5,899 nt of DNA from Actinomycetota bacterium (GCA_005885085.1 VAXY01000123.1:1-5899); one strand, 5' to 3'; shown: positions 1 through 5,484, numbered from the stretch's first letter. The notes: generated by a model from the sequence alone, not told the origin. Numbers and translations are program-made.

Positions 1-264
1 GGGCGTGAACACCGGCACGCCGAGCCGCTCGACGAGGCTCTGCGTCTCGCGCTCGTGCCAAGGCGCCGTCAGCACCACCGCCGTCTCGCGCTCGGCCGCT
101 AGCGCATGGATCTCGCTCGGCGGGGCGATCGGGTCGAACAGGAGGAGGCGGTTGCCGTCGTCGACCGCGTAGGACGAGACCTCCGGGCCCCAGCCCTGAC
201 TGTTTGCCGTCCACTCCGGATGCGTCGCGGTCCAGTACCACAGGCCTGTCTCCAACTCCCGCAC
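1..264 (-). CDS. MBL-fold-like protein, N-terminal part (cut by the window edge)
   Basis: The first 88 residues are visible and the rest lies left of the window. The reading frame opens with GTG at 264, directly after an in-frame TAG (274-276), so no earlier start is possible. An AGGA sits 7 nt upstream. Residues 7-18 read GLWYWTATHPEW, followed by GWGPEVSSYAVDDG (24-37) and RLLLFDP (39-45). This is the beta-strand pattern that opens metallo-beta-lactamase folds (a strand ending in DDG, then LLxxDP). The place where the zinc motif HxHxDH is expected, after the strand VVLT (63-66), instead reads APWHERET (67-74), with only one histidine, so metal binding is doubtful. It could be a non-catalytic or altered hydrolase; substrate unknown. 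It lies 32 nt downstream of the PIN gene on the same strand and may be co-transcribed with it. The fold assignment is from motif memory and is moderate. Confidence 0.68.
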   Translation of the reverse strand, partial: MRELETGLWYWTATHPEWTANSQGWGPEVSSYAVDDGNRLLLFDPIAPPSEIHALAAERETAVVLTAPWHERETQSLVERLGVPVFTP

Positions 265-271
265 GGCGACA

Positions 272-275
272 TCCT
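272..275 (-). promoter_or_regulatory. Ribosome binding site of the MBL-like gene
   Basis: AGGA on the minus strand lies 7 nt before the GTG at 264. With the in-frame TAG just upstream, it fixes GTG as the likely start of the MBL-like gene. Confidence 0.5.
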
Positions 276-296
276 AGGCACCGTAGTGGGAAAGAC

Positions 297-698
297 TCAG
301 GCTGTTTGCAACGCCGCGATCGTCGCCGTGGGAACGATCCCTTCCACCCGGCGCGCCAACTCGGTGTCCAGGGTTACGAACGCGTCTGCCTGGAGCTGAG
401 TGAGTGCGACGTACTCGGCATCGTAGGTCTCGGCCCACCCCAACTGCTCGGCGAGATCCCGGGCCCGACGCAGGAGCACGGCGTCACCGAGGAGGCGGAT
501 CGGCAGAGCCCGGATGCGGGCCAGCCGCTCGCGGGCGACATCCGGCGGCATCTCGCCCCGATGCACGGCCTCGTGCAGGGCGGACAGGGTCTGGGAGCGC
601 AAGAGCGTCGGCGCAAGAAGCTTGTGCTCGGCCGGGACCTCGCTCCCTTCACTCGCAAGGTGGAGAACGACGCCGCAATCGACGACGAATCTCGTCAT
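297..698 (-). CDS. VapC-like PIN-domain protein
   Basis: A 133-residue protein of typical length for a single PIN domain. PIN proteins are Mg2+-dependent ribonucleases, and VapC toxins of type II toxin-antitoxin systems are the commonest members. The acidic residues expected in the active site are visible as D7 (FVVDCGV), D93 (TYDAEYVAL, 91-99) and D111 (ADAFVTLD, 104-111). The second position, usually a glutamate in the helix after the first strand, appears to be Q36 (APTLLRSQTLSAL, 29-41). I recall other actinobacterial members with this SQ pattern, so it may mark a subfamily rather than a dead enzyme. An antitoxin normally lies immediately upstream. Here the upstream gene is a 143-residue protein with no ribbon-helix-helix, AbrB or Phd-like pattern that I can see. 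There is no Shine-Dalgarno; a TAGCGT hexamer 6 nt before the ATG suggests a leaderless transcript of its own. Confidence 0.85.
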   Translation of the reverse strand: MTRFVVDCGVVLHLASEGSEVPAEHKLLAPTLLRSQTLSALHEAVHRGEMPPDVARERLARIRALPIRLLGDAVLLRRARDLAEQLGWAETYDAEYVALTQLQADAFVTLDTELARRVEGIVPTATIAALQTA

Positions 699-710
699 GT
701 CGCGACGCTA
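699..710 (-). promoter_or_regulatory. Candidate -10 element for a leaderless PIN transcript
   Basis: The minus strand reads TAGCGT (705-710), then 6 nt, then the ATG at 698. TAnnnT at this distance is the arrangement known for leaderless genes in actinobacteria and would place +1 at the A of the ATG. No convincing -35 is present. It would let the PIN gene be expressed independently of the gene upstream. Confidence 0.45.
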
Positions 711-732
711 CCGCACGCTCGCCCGAATCGAT

Positions 733-1164
733 TCAGTGTCCCCACGGCGTTCCGGAGTACCAGCCGGGCGGTTGGCCGGGCCCGAACCACTGCCAGTCGT
801 CGAGCGTCGCGACGAAGAGTTCGCGGCGGTATCGAGCGTAGCCCCCACCGAGCGCGGACCAGAAGTAGCCGGCTTCTTCCGCAAGTCGCCGAAGTGCCCT
901 GCCATCGTCCGTCTCGGTAGAGCCGATCAACGAGCAGACCGTTCCCTTCGCTCGTCCAAAGTCAGCTACGTGGACGACGTAGCGACGTGAATGTCCCTGC
1001 TCGTCGATGAGGGATCCGTCCGTCTTCACGGTGATTCCGAGGTCTCGGGCAGCGATGCTCCACGCATCGGCCACAGCCTCCTCGATCCTTTCCACGATCT
1101 GAGTGTACGGCGACGTCCTGGCGGAGATCGAGTGCAGTCGATCCGTTGCAGATACTTCGTTCAT
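733..1164 (-). CDS. Hypothetical protein, 143 residues, aromatic-rich C-terminus
   Basis: I do not recognise this family. The frame looks genuine: varied amino acids, plausible codons and a Shine-Dalgarno CGGAG with a 9-nt spacer before the ATG. The N-terminal third (about 20-42) is predicted helical with many acidic residues (IVERIEEAVADAW). A central strand-rich part follows (RRYVVHVADFG, 60-70; GTVCSLIG, 74-81). The last 44 residues are crowded with aromatics (W102, Y109, Y112, F117, W124, W126, F127, W135, Y136, W141). There is no signal peptide or membrane segment, so it is probably cytoplasmic. Third codon positions look less GC-rich than in the glycosylase and acyltransferase genes, which may hint at a different origin. 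It ends 34 nt before the PIN gene, where an antitoxin would normally lie, so a regulatory or neutralising role is possible but untested. Its ATG overlaps that of the divergent membrane gene. Confidence 0.7.
   Translation of the reverse strand: MNEVSATDRLHSISARTSPYTQIVERIEEAVADAWSIAARDLGITVKTDGSLIDEQGHSRRYVVHVADFGRAKGTVCSLIGSTETDDGRALRRLAEEAGYFWSALGGGYARYRRELFVATLDDWQWFGPGQPPGWYSGTPWGH
1151..1162 (+). promoter_or_regulatory. Candidate -10 element for the small membrane protein gene
   Basis: GATACT (1151-1156) lies exactly 6 nt before the ATG at 1163. The key A and final T of a TATACT-like -10 are present but the first T is not. There is no Shine-Dalgarno before this ATG, so a leaderless transcript is the simplest reading. 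Confidence 0.35.
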
Positions 1165-1531
1165 GGCGTATTACTCCGAGCTGGGTGTCTTCGCGTTGCT
1201 CGGCCGCGGTGCTGCCGGCGTCGTCTTCCTCGTCCTCGGCGTCGCGGCGTTGATTCTCTCGGTCATCTGGCGCCGCATCTTGTTGTTTGTTGCCCTTATT
1301 GGCATCCCGGCGGCGACAGCCGGTTTCACAGGAGCCGTGGTCTGGTCCACCGAGGACCTCGCGATGCGTTCCTTGCTGATCGCTGCGCCAATCGCGACAG
1401 CGGTCATATTTGTCCGCGAACGTCAAGGACTCGCCCGCACCGTGGGCGCTGCTGTCGGAAGTGCCCTGAACGCAACGGCGTTCTTCGCGTTGGGTGCCCT
1501 TGTCGCATTTCTGGCGCTCTACCAGGACTGA
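1163..1531 (+). CDS. Small four-helix membrane protein, function unknown
   Basis: A 122-residue hydrophobic protein with four likely transmembrane segments at about 18-36, 39-61, 69-85 and 97-119. The short loops carry the charges: RR at 37-38, STED at 62-65 and RERQ at 85-88. I cannot place it in a named family. The frame could be extended to a GTG at 1103, but those 20 extra residues are polar, lie inside the divergent gene and have no ribosome site. The ATG at 1163 starts a natural membrane protein and has a -10-like hexamer 6 nt upstream, so I prefer it. The start codon overlaps the opposite-strand ATG (1162-1164) within CATG. The gene ends 14 nt from the convergent secreted-protein gene, leaving no room for a separate terminator. 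Confidence 0.68.
   Translation: MAYYSELGVFALLGRGAAGVVFLVLGVAALILSVIWRRILLFVALIGIPAATAGFTGAVVWSTEDLAMRSLLIAAPIATAVIFVRERQGLARTVGAAVGSALNATAFFALGALVAFLALYQD
1174..1177 (-). promoter_or_regulatory. Ribosome binding site of the 143-residue gene
   Basis: GGAG on the minus strand with a 9-nt spacer to the ATG at 1164. Because it lies inside the divergent membrane-protein gene, the minus-strand mRNA must begin within that gene, so the 5' ends of the two transcripts would be complementary. Confidence 0.5.
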
Positions 1532-1545
1532 CCGACGGGCCCGGG

Positions 1546-2007
1546 TCAGCGCAACGGGCGCGCAGACGCAACGACACGAGCGAGCGAACGGCCCGGAGGT
1601 GCTGCCCCGAGCCCGTAGCCCGGTGCCGTCACGTACACGTAGAAGCGCCGGTTACCGCGCGTCAAGCACCGCCAGGCCTGCGCATCGGTGTAGGTCGTCG
1701 ACCAGCGGACGCTGACGCGGCCGAAGCGGTAGGTCTTCATCGGCTCGCCGAACTCGGGACAGCCTTCGGCGACGTTGAAGCCGAGCCCGGGATCGCGCAG
1801 GCGGCGCCATCTGAACCAGATCGTCAGACCGCGTGGCCGGCTATGGGCCTCCATCCAGCGCGCGTAGTGGTAGCCGGCGGGAAGGCTGCTAGGCACATAG
1901 GCGAGTAATGGCTCGACGCGCAGTCGGATCGCTTGCTGCGCACGCAGGGGGACGGCGGGCGACGGTGTCGCCGCCGCTGCCAGCCCGATGACCAGCAGGC
2001 GACGCAT
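1546..2007 (-). CDS. Secreted hypothetical protein, 153 residues
   Basis: The frame is open much further upstream, but the natural start is the ATG at 2007. It begins a short signal peptide: MRRLLVIG, a hydrophobic stretch AAAAT, then a possible cleavage after LRA (21-23). The longer version adds about 90 Arg/Ser-rich residues antisense to the glycosylase gene and is an artefact. The mature part, about 130 residues, looks strand-rich and is basic. It contains YVPSSLPAGYHYARW (37-51), LTIWFRW (61-67) and YVYVTAPG (123-130). Two cysteines, C83 (EGCPEF) and C114 (AWRCLT), could form a disulphide, fitting export. I recall similar uncharacterised exported proteins in Thermoleophilia but cannot name a family. 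No clear Shine-Dalgarno is present. The gene diverges from the AlkZ-like gene and shares its upstream region. Confidence 0.68.
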   Translation of the reverse strand: MRRLLVIGLAAAATPSPAVPLRAQQAIRLRVEPLLAYVPSSLPAGYHYARWMEAHSRPRGLTIWFRWRRLRDPGLGFNVAEGCPEFGEPMKTYRFGRVSVRWSTTYTDAQAWRCLTRGNRRFYVYVTAPGYGLGAAPPGRSLARVVASARPLR

Positions 2008-2032
2008 GCTCGTTCGCTCGCATACTAGGCCG
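2008..2032. promoter_or_regulatory. Shared divergent promoter region
   Basis: The start codons of the two divergent genes (ATG at 2007 minus, GTG at 2033 plus) are only 25 nt apart. A single AT-richer core serves both strands: CATACT (2021-2026) on plus, ending 6 nt before the GTG, and TAGTAT (2027-2022) on minus, ending 14 nt before the ATG. The plus arrangement suggests a leaderless glycosylase mRNA; the minus one a leader of about 7 nt. No good -35 was seen on either side, so this is a candidate only. Confidence 0.38.
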
Positions 2033-3082
2033 GTGGCCGCAGAGCGAGTCCTTTCAATGCGCGAGCTCAACCGTGCACTCCTGGCCCGGCAGCTCCTGCT
2101 CGAGCGTCGCAAGCTTGGTGTGCAACAGGCGGTCGAGCGCCTCTGTGCCGTGCAGGCCCAGTGGCCACAGTCGCCGTACATCGCGCTCTGGACACGCCTG
2201 ATCGGCTTTCGCAAGGAGCATCTCACACGCGCCCTCGAGGAGCGGAAGGTGATCAAGTCGACCCTCTTCCGGATCACACTGCATATGACGAGCGCCCGCG
2301 ACTACCCGTACTTCGTCGCGGCGTGGCTGCGCGCAGCCCGAGACTCGACACCGCGCGTGACAGCCGAGAAGCTGGACGAGCTTTCACAGCGTGTGCGGGC
2401 AGCTGCGATGGAGGGACCGGTGACCCACGAGCAGGTAGAGGCGCTCGCGTCAACCGAGATGGGCGGTTTCCGCTGGCGCACGCGGACGCTCACGCCCCTC
2501 GTCCACCTACCGCCCAGCGGCACCTGGAGCCACTACGGGCGAGCACAGCTACGCGCGCTGGAAGCCGTACTCGGCGTCGACGTCCCGACGCGCGACGAGG
2601 GTGCGGAACGTCTCGTCAGGAGTTACTTCGCGGCCTTCGGCCCGGCGACACAGCAGGACCTGCTCCGCTTCGCAGGTGTCCGCGCAATCGACGTGCGGGC
2701 CGGTTTGGAGCGCGTCGAGCTGCGGACATTCCGCGACGAACGCGGACGCCTACTTCTAGACCTCCCGCGTGCGCCGCTCCCGGACGACGACACGCCTGCC
2801 CCCGTGCGATTCCTGCCGAAATGGGACTCCGCACTGCTCGCGTATGCGCCGCCCGAACGCACGAGGATCCTGCCCGAGAAATTCCGCAGCATCGTGATCC
2901 GGAAGAACGGCGACGTCCTCCCCACCGTCCTCGTCGACGGCTTCGTCGCAGCGGCCTGGGGTGTAACAAGAAGGGGCGCGCTCGAGATCACGCCTCTCCG
3001 CCGCCTCTCGAAGCCGGAGCGGCTCGAGATCGACGAGGAAGGGGCACGGCTCGTCGAGTTCGTCGTCCAACCGGATGCCTAG
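2033..3082 (+). CDS. AlkZ-like DNA glycosylase (winged-helix HTH_42 family)
   Basis: A protein of about 349 residues resembling the winged-helix DNA-binding HTH_42 family, which includes AlkZ (azinomycin resistance, Streptomyces) and YcaQ. These enzymes excise alkylated bases and unhook interstrand crosslinks. The diagnostic catalytic motif Q-phi-Q of AlkZ-type members is visible as Q41-A-Q43 (AVQAQWPQSPYIALW, 39-53), close to Gln37/Gln39 of AlkZ; YcaQ types have Q-phi-D. The N-terminal helix RELNRALLARQLLLERR (10-26), the FGPATQQDLLRFAG wing region and the C-terminal RFLPKWDSALLAYA and TVLVDGFVAAAWG motifs complete the family pattern. Starts at ATG 1988, GTG 2033 and ATG 2057 are all possible. 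I prefer GTG 2033 because family members, as I recall, include the VLS segment before RELNRA, and because a -10-like hexamer lies 6 nt upstream. No biosynthetic cluster is adjacent, so a housekeeping repair role is as likely as self-resistance. Confidence 0.85.
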   Translation: MAAERVLSMRELNRALLARQLLLERRKLGVQQAVERLCAVQAQWPQSPYIALWTRLIGFRKEHLTRALEERKVIKSTLFRITLHMTSARDYPYFVAAWLRAARDSTPRVTAEKLDELSQRVRAAAMEGPVTHEQVEALASTEMGGFRWRTRTLTPLVHLPPSGTWSHYGRAQLRALEAVLGVDVPTRDEGAERLVRSYFAAFGPATQQDLLRFAGVRAIDVRAGLERVELRTFRDERGRLLLDLPRAPLPDDDTPAPVRFLPKWDSALLAYAPPERTRILPEKFRSIVIRKNGDVLPTVLVDGFVAAAWGVTRRGALEITPLRRLSKPERLEIDEEGARLVEFVVQPDA

Positions 3083-3126
3083 CCGCAGCTAACCCTTCGG
3101 CGGTGTCCCCGCCGCCCGGCCGACCC

Positions 3127-3138
3127 TAGTTTCAGCCC
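3127..3138 (+). promoter_or_regulatory. Candidate -10 element for the Cys/His repeat gene
   Basis: TAGTTT (3127-3132) matches TAnnnT and ends exactly 6 nt before the ATG at 3139. With no Shine-Dalgarno in the 56-nt gap after the glycosylase gene, it suggests a leaderless transcript covering the repeat protein and the acyltransferase. Confidence 0.42.
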
Positions 3139-4386
3139 ATGATGAGCAGCGCCCGCCGGCAGCGCCGGTTCTTCAGGCGCGGCAGCTTGGTGTTGGTCCT
3201 GCTGGTGCTCGCGCTGTCGGCCCTCACGACCGCCGTCGCCCTGGCCGTCACGAGGCACGCACCCCCGCAGCTCCGGACCGCGCGCGGCGTGGTGGATGGC
3301 TCGTTCCATCCGATCGCCGGCAAGTTCGTGCCCGACAAGACACAGCTCCGGGATTGTCGTGCCGGCGACGTGCGCTGCTTCGAGCAGGCGTTCGGCAACT
3401 TGGCCTACCAAGAAGGGCCGAAACCCGCGCTCGCGCTGTTCGATCAGCGGCGGGCGGCCGACAAGACGGTTTCCTCCGACTGCCACCGGATTGCCCACAT
3501 GATCGGATCGGCCGCACTTGCCTACTTCCACGGCAACGTCGCGCAGGCGTATTCGCACGGATCCGCCAGCTGCGCCTCCGGTTACTTCCACGGCATCCTC
3601 GAACGAGCCTTCGCGAAGGTTCACTCGGAGGCGGGCCTGATCCGCGTCGCGCGGTCGCTCTGCCGGGGGGCCGGCGTTCGGCGACACAGCTTCCTCGACT
3701 ACCAATGCACCCACGGCCTCGGGCACGGTCTGATGATCCAGACCGGCTACGACCTGCCGACGGCGCTTCGGGTCTGCGGGCGACTGCAAACCCGCTGGGA
3801 TGAGATCTCCTGCACCGGCGGCGCCTTCATGGAAAACGGCAGCACCGTGTACGGCCTGCGGTCACAGTGGCTGAAGGACAACGATCCCATCTATCCGTGC
3901 AACCGCGTCAAGCTGCGCGACAAGAGCTCGTGCTACCTGCGGGTCACCACACAGATTCTCCGCACGAACCGCTTCAACTGGCCCGCGACGGCCGCGCGGT
4001 GCCGCGAGGTTGGAGCCAAATGGCGGCTTTACTGCTTCCGCTCGTACGGGCGGGACACCGTGCAGTACGCGAGCGGGAAGTCGCGATCGATCCTCCGACT
4101 CTGCGAGCTCGCGGGACCCGAGGCTGGGCAGTGCCTGTACGGCGCCGCGCGAACGCTGTCTGACCGCGACGCGAGCGCAAAACAGGCGGCCGCGTTCTGC
4201 CGCACGGCGCCCACCGGCCAGGCAGCTTCCTGCTTTGCGGGCCTAGGCGTGGTGGTCGGGCTCCTCCAACCCACCGACCACGACCAGGCGAAGGCGTGTG
4301 CGCACCCTGCCGGGGCCTACGCAGGTGCGTGCCTGGGGGCGGCAATCGGCGAAGTGGCCCCAAACGGCCGGGGAGCCTGGGGCTAG
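3139..4386 (+). CDS. Membrane-anchored or secreted Cys/His-rich repeat protein
   Basis: A 415-residue exported protein that I cannot assign to a named family. A basic start (RRQRRFFRR, 6-14) precedes a hydrophobic segment (16-37) that is either an uncleaved anchor or a signal peptide with a possible site near ALA (34-36). The exported part has 18 cysteines. Residues 115-197 hold a C-H-x3-H motif (115-120), five His-Gly pairs (H131, H140, H151, H192, H196), two similar YFHG sites (149-152 and 129-132) and CTHGLGHG (190-197). This is a plausible metal or cofactor site, with no CxxCH haem motif. Residues 254-398 form about five repeats of 32-34 residues, each with C-x(9-10)-C followed by a hydrophobic, glycine-containing stretch, as in helical hairpins closed by a disulphide. 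Hcp/Sel1-type Cys-rich proteins are a structural analogy, not a homology claim. The start could also be the second ATG at 3142. The acyltransferase gene follows after 3 nt. Confidence 0.85.
   Translation: MMSSARRQRRFFRRGSLVLVLLVLALSALTTAVALAVTRHAPPQLRTARGVVDGSFHPIAGKFVPDKTQLRDCRAGDVRCFEQAFGNLAYQEGPKPALALFDQRRAADKTVSSDCHRIAHMIGSAALAYFHGNVAQAYSHGSASCASGYFHGILERAFAKVHSEAGLIRVARSLCRGAGVRRHSFLDYQCTHGLGHGLMIQTGYDLPTALRVCGRLQTRWDEISCTGGAFMENGSTVYGLRSQWLKDNDPIYPCNRVKLRDKSSCYLRVTTQILRTNRFNWPATAARCREVGAKWRLYCFRSYGRDTVQYASGKSRSILRLCELAGPEAGQCLYGAARTLSDRDASAKQAAAFCRTAPTGQAASCFAGLGVVVGLLQPTDHDQAKACAHPAGAYAGACLGAAIGEVAPNGRGAWG
3898..4350 (+). repeat. Tandem ~33-residue C-x(9-10)-C repeats within the Cys/His protein
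   Basis: Translated Cys pairs are C254/C265, C288/C299, C322/C332, C354/C365 and C387/C398. First cysteines are spaced 34, 34, 32 and 33 residues apart. The second cysteine is followed by related segments: CYLRVTT, CFRSYGR, CLYGAAR, CFAGLGV and CLGAAIG. Earlier pairs C175/C190 and C213/C225, with CTHGLGHG and CTGGAFM, look like more divergent units. The repeats are visible at protein level only; the DNA is too diverged to call a direct repeat. Confidence 0.7.
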
Positions 4387-4389
4387 GGG

Positions 4390-5484
4390 ATGAGGCTCGG
4401 GTACAGCCGCGCACTCGACGGCGTACGCGGGATCGCGATCGCGCTCGTCGTCGGTTTCCACGCTTTCGGCTGGCCGCGGGGAGGGACGCTCGGCGTCGAT
4501 CTCTTCTTCGTCCTCAGCGGGTTCCTGATCACCACGCTGCTGCTCGAAGAACAGGCTACGAAGAAGACGATCGCGCTTCGAGCGTTCTATGCCCGTCGAG
4601 CCCGGCGACTGCTGCCGGCGCTCTTCGTCATGCTCACGCCGTTCCTCCTCCTCGCCCTGGCTAGCGCCGTAACAGGGACGATTCAGAGGCAGGTCTTCGT
4701 CGGCCTCGGCGCCGCGACGACATTCACGTCGAACATCGTCGTCGCCGCTCATCCGTCCTCAGTGCCGGCCGGACTCATCCATCTTTGGTCGCTTGCGGCC
4801 GAAGAGCAGTTCTACATCCTCTGGCCACTCCTCCTGCTCCTACTCCTGAGATTCGGCGGCGTACGACTCGCCGGCCGGAGCCTGGCGGCGCTGCTCGTGA
4901 TCGCCGTCCTGTACCGCCTCGAGTTGGTCTGGCGTGGAGCTACGGTCGACCGGCTCTACTACGGCCCCGACACTCACGCCGATTCTCTGCTGGTCGGCTG
5001 CATGTTCGGCTGCTACTTCGTTCGCGGGCGACTGCCGTCGTGGCTGATCGCGTCGGCTCGTTCACGGAACGTTGCAGGCGCGATCGGGCTGCTCCTGGTA
5101 GGTGCCGCCGCGGTGCTGATCGACCGGCTGCCGGCGGTAACGGCCTACAAGGCGCTGCTCGTCCCGACCGCCTTCGCGGTCACGGCCGGCGTGCTGGTCG
5201 TCTGCGCCGTAGCCGGCGATTCACCGATTGCGCGCGTGCTCGGCCTTCCACCCCTCGTCTCGCTCGGCCGGATCTCGTATTCGCTCTACCTCTGGCATCT
5301 GCCCTTGCTGGTGGCATTTGCCGGGCTGCATCGCGAGTTCGGACTCCGGACGGTGGCCGCCGTCGCAGTGGCCGTCGCGGCCGCGGTGTGCTCCAGAAAA
5401 TTCGTCGAGCTGCGCTTCCTGCGACATCGCACCGCGCCGCTGCGGGACAACCTGAGCGCCGCCCCGGCGGCGGCAGCCGTCTGA
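4390..5484 (+). CDS. Acyltransferase 3 family membrane protein (OafA-like)
   Basis: A 364-residue integral membrane acyltransferase of the acyltransferase-3 superfamily. Its members transfer acetyl or other acyl groups to sugars of O-antigen, capsule, peptidoglycan or exported glycans and lipids. The catalytic R-x10-H motif is intact as R13 and H24 (DGVRGIAIALVVGFHAFG, 10-27). Other family motifs are GVDLFFVLSGFLIT (35-48), FYARRARRLLPAL (66-78), HLWSLAAEEQFYILWP (131-146), the D-T-H-A-D-S segment (194-199), ISYSLYLWHLP (295-305) and a final KFVELRFLR (337-345). About ten membrane segments are expected. The C-terminus ends soon after the last helix, so there is no fused SGNH domain; an acyl acceptor partner may be separate. 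It starts 3 nt after the Cys/His repeat gene, within a G-rich run (GCTAGGGG) and with no independent promoter, so coupled translation is likely. The acyl donor and acceptor cannot be read from sequence. Confidence 0.95.
   Translation: MRLGYSRALDGVRGIAIALVVGFHAFGWPRGGTLGVDLFFVLSGFLITTLLLEEQATKKTIALRAFYARRARRLLPALFVMLTPFLLLALASAVTGTIQRQVFVGLGAATTFTSNIVVAAHPSSVPAGLIHLWSLAAEEQFYILWPLLLLLLLRFGGVRLAGRSLAALLVIAVLYRLELVWRGATVDRLYYGPDTHADSLLVGCMFGCYFVRGRLPSWLIASARSRNVAGAIGLLLVGAAAVLIDRLPAVTAYKALLVPTAFAVTAGVLVVCAVAGDSPIARVLGLPPLVSLGRISYSLYLWHLPLLVAFAGLHREFGLRTVAAVAVAVAAAVCSRKFVELRFLRHRTAPLRDNLSAAPAAAAV

Noticed and set aside
708..905. A 65-residue minus-strand frame ending 9 nt before the PIN gene, tempting as an antitoxin
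   Set aside because: It is Ser/Arg/Gly-rich with no helix or ribbon-helix-helix pattern and lies in another frame of the 143-residue gene, which has the better composition and a ribosome binding site.
1103..1162. GTG start at 1103 for the small membrane protein
   Set aside because: The added 20 residues are polar, have no ribosome site and lie within the divergent gene. The ATG at 1163 has a -10-like hexamer at leaderless spacing.
991..1908. Long plus-strand frame of 305 residues
   Set aside because: Arg/Pro/His-rich without domain pattern. It spans two convergent, better supported genes and the gap between them, so it is a high-GC shadow.
2008..2277. N-terminal extension of the secreted protein by 90 residues
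   Set aside because: The extension is antisense to the glycosylase N-terminus and rich in Arg/Ser. The signal peptide begins exactly at the ATG at 2007.
3098..3114. Hairpin CGGCGG-TGTCC-CCGCCG between the glycosylase and repeat genes
   Set aside because: A 6-bp GC stem with no T-run after it on either strand. Such pairings are common by chance at this GC content, so it is not called a terminator.
2161..3129. Long plus-strand frame of 322 residues inside the glycosylase gene
   Set aside because: Extremely Arg/Pro/Ala-rich, in the +1 frame of a gene with clear HTH_42 motifs.
3481..3729. Possible multihaem cytochrome signature in the Cys/His protein
   Set aside because: There is no CxxCH motif. 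The C-H and H-G pairs do not fit c-type haem attachment.
3079..3789. Minus-strand frame of 236 residues opposite the Cys/His gene
   Set aside because: Antisense shadow: low-complexity tail and no start signal, while the plus frame has export and repeat patterns.
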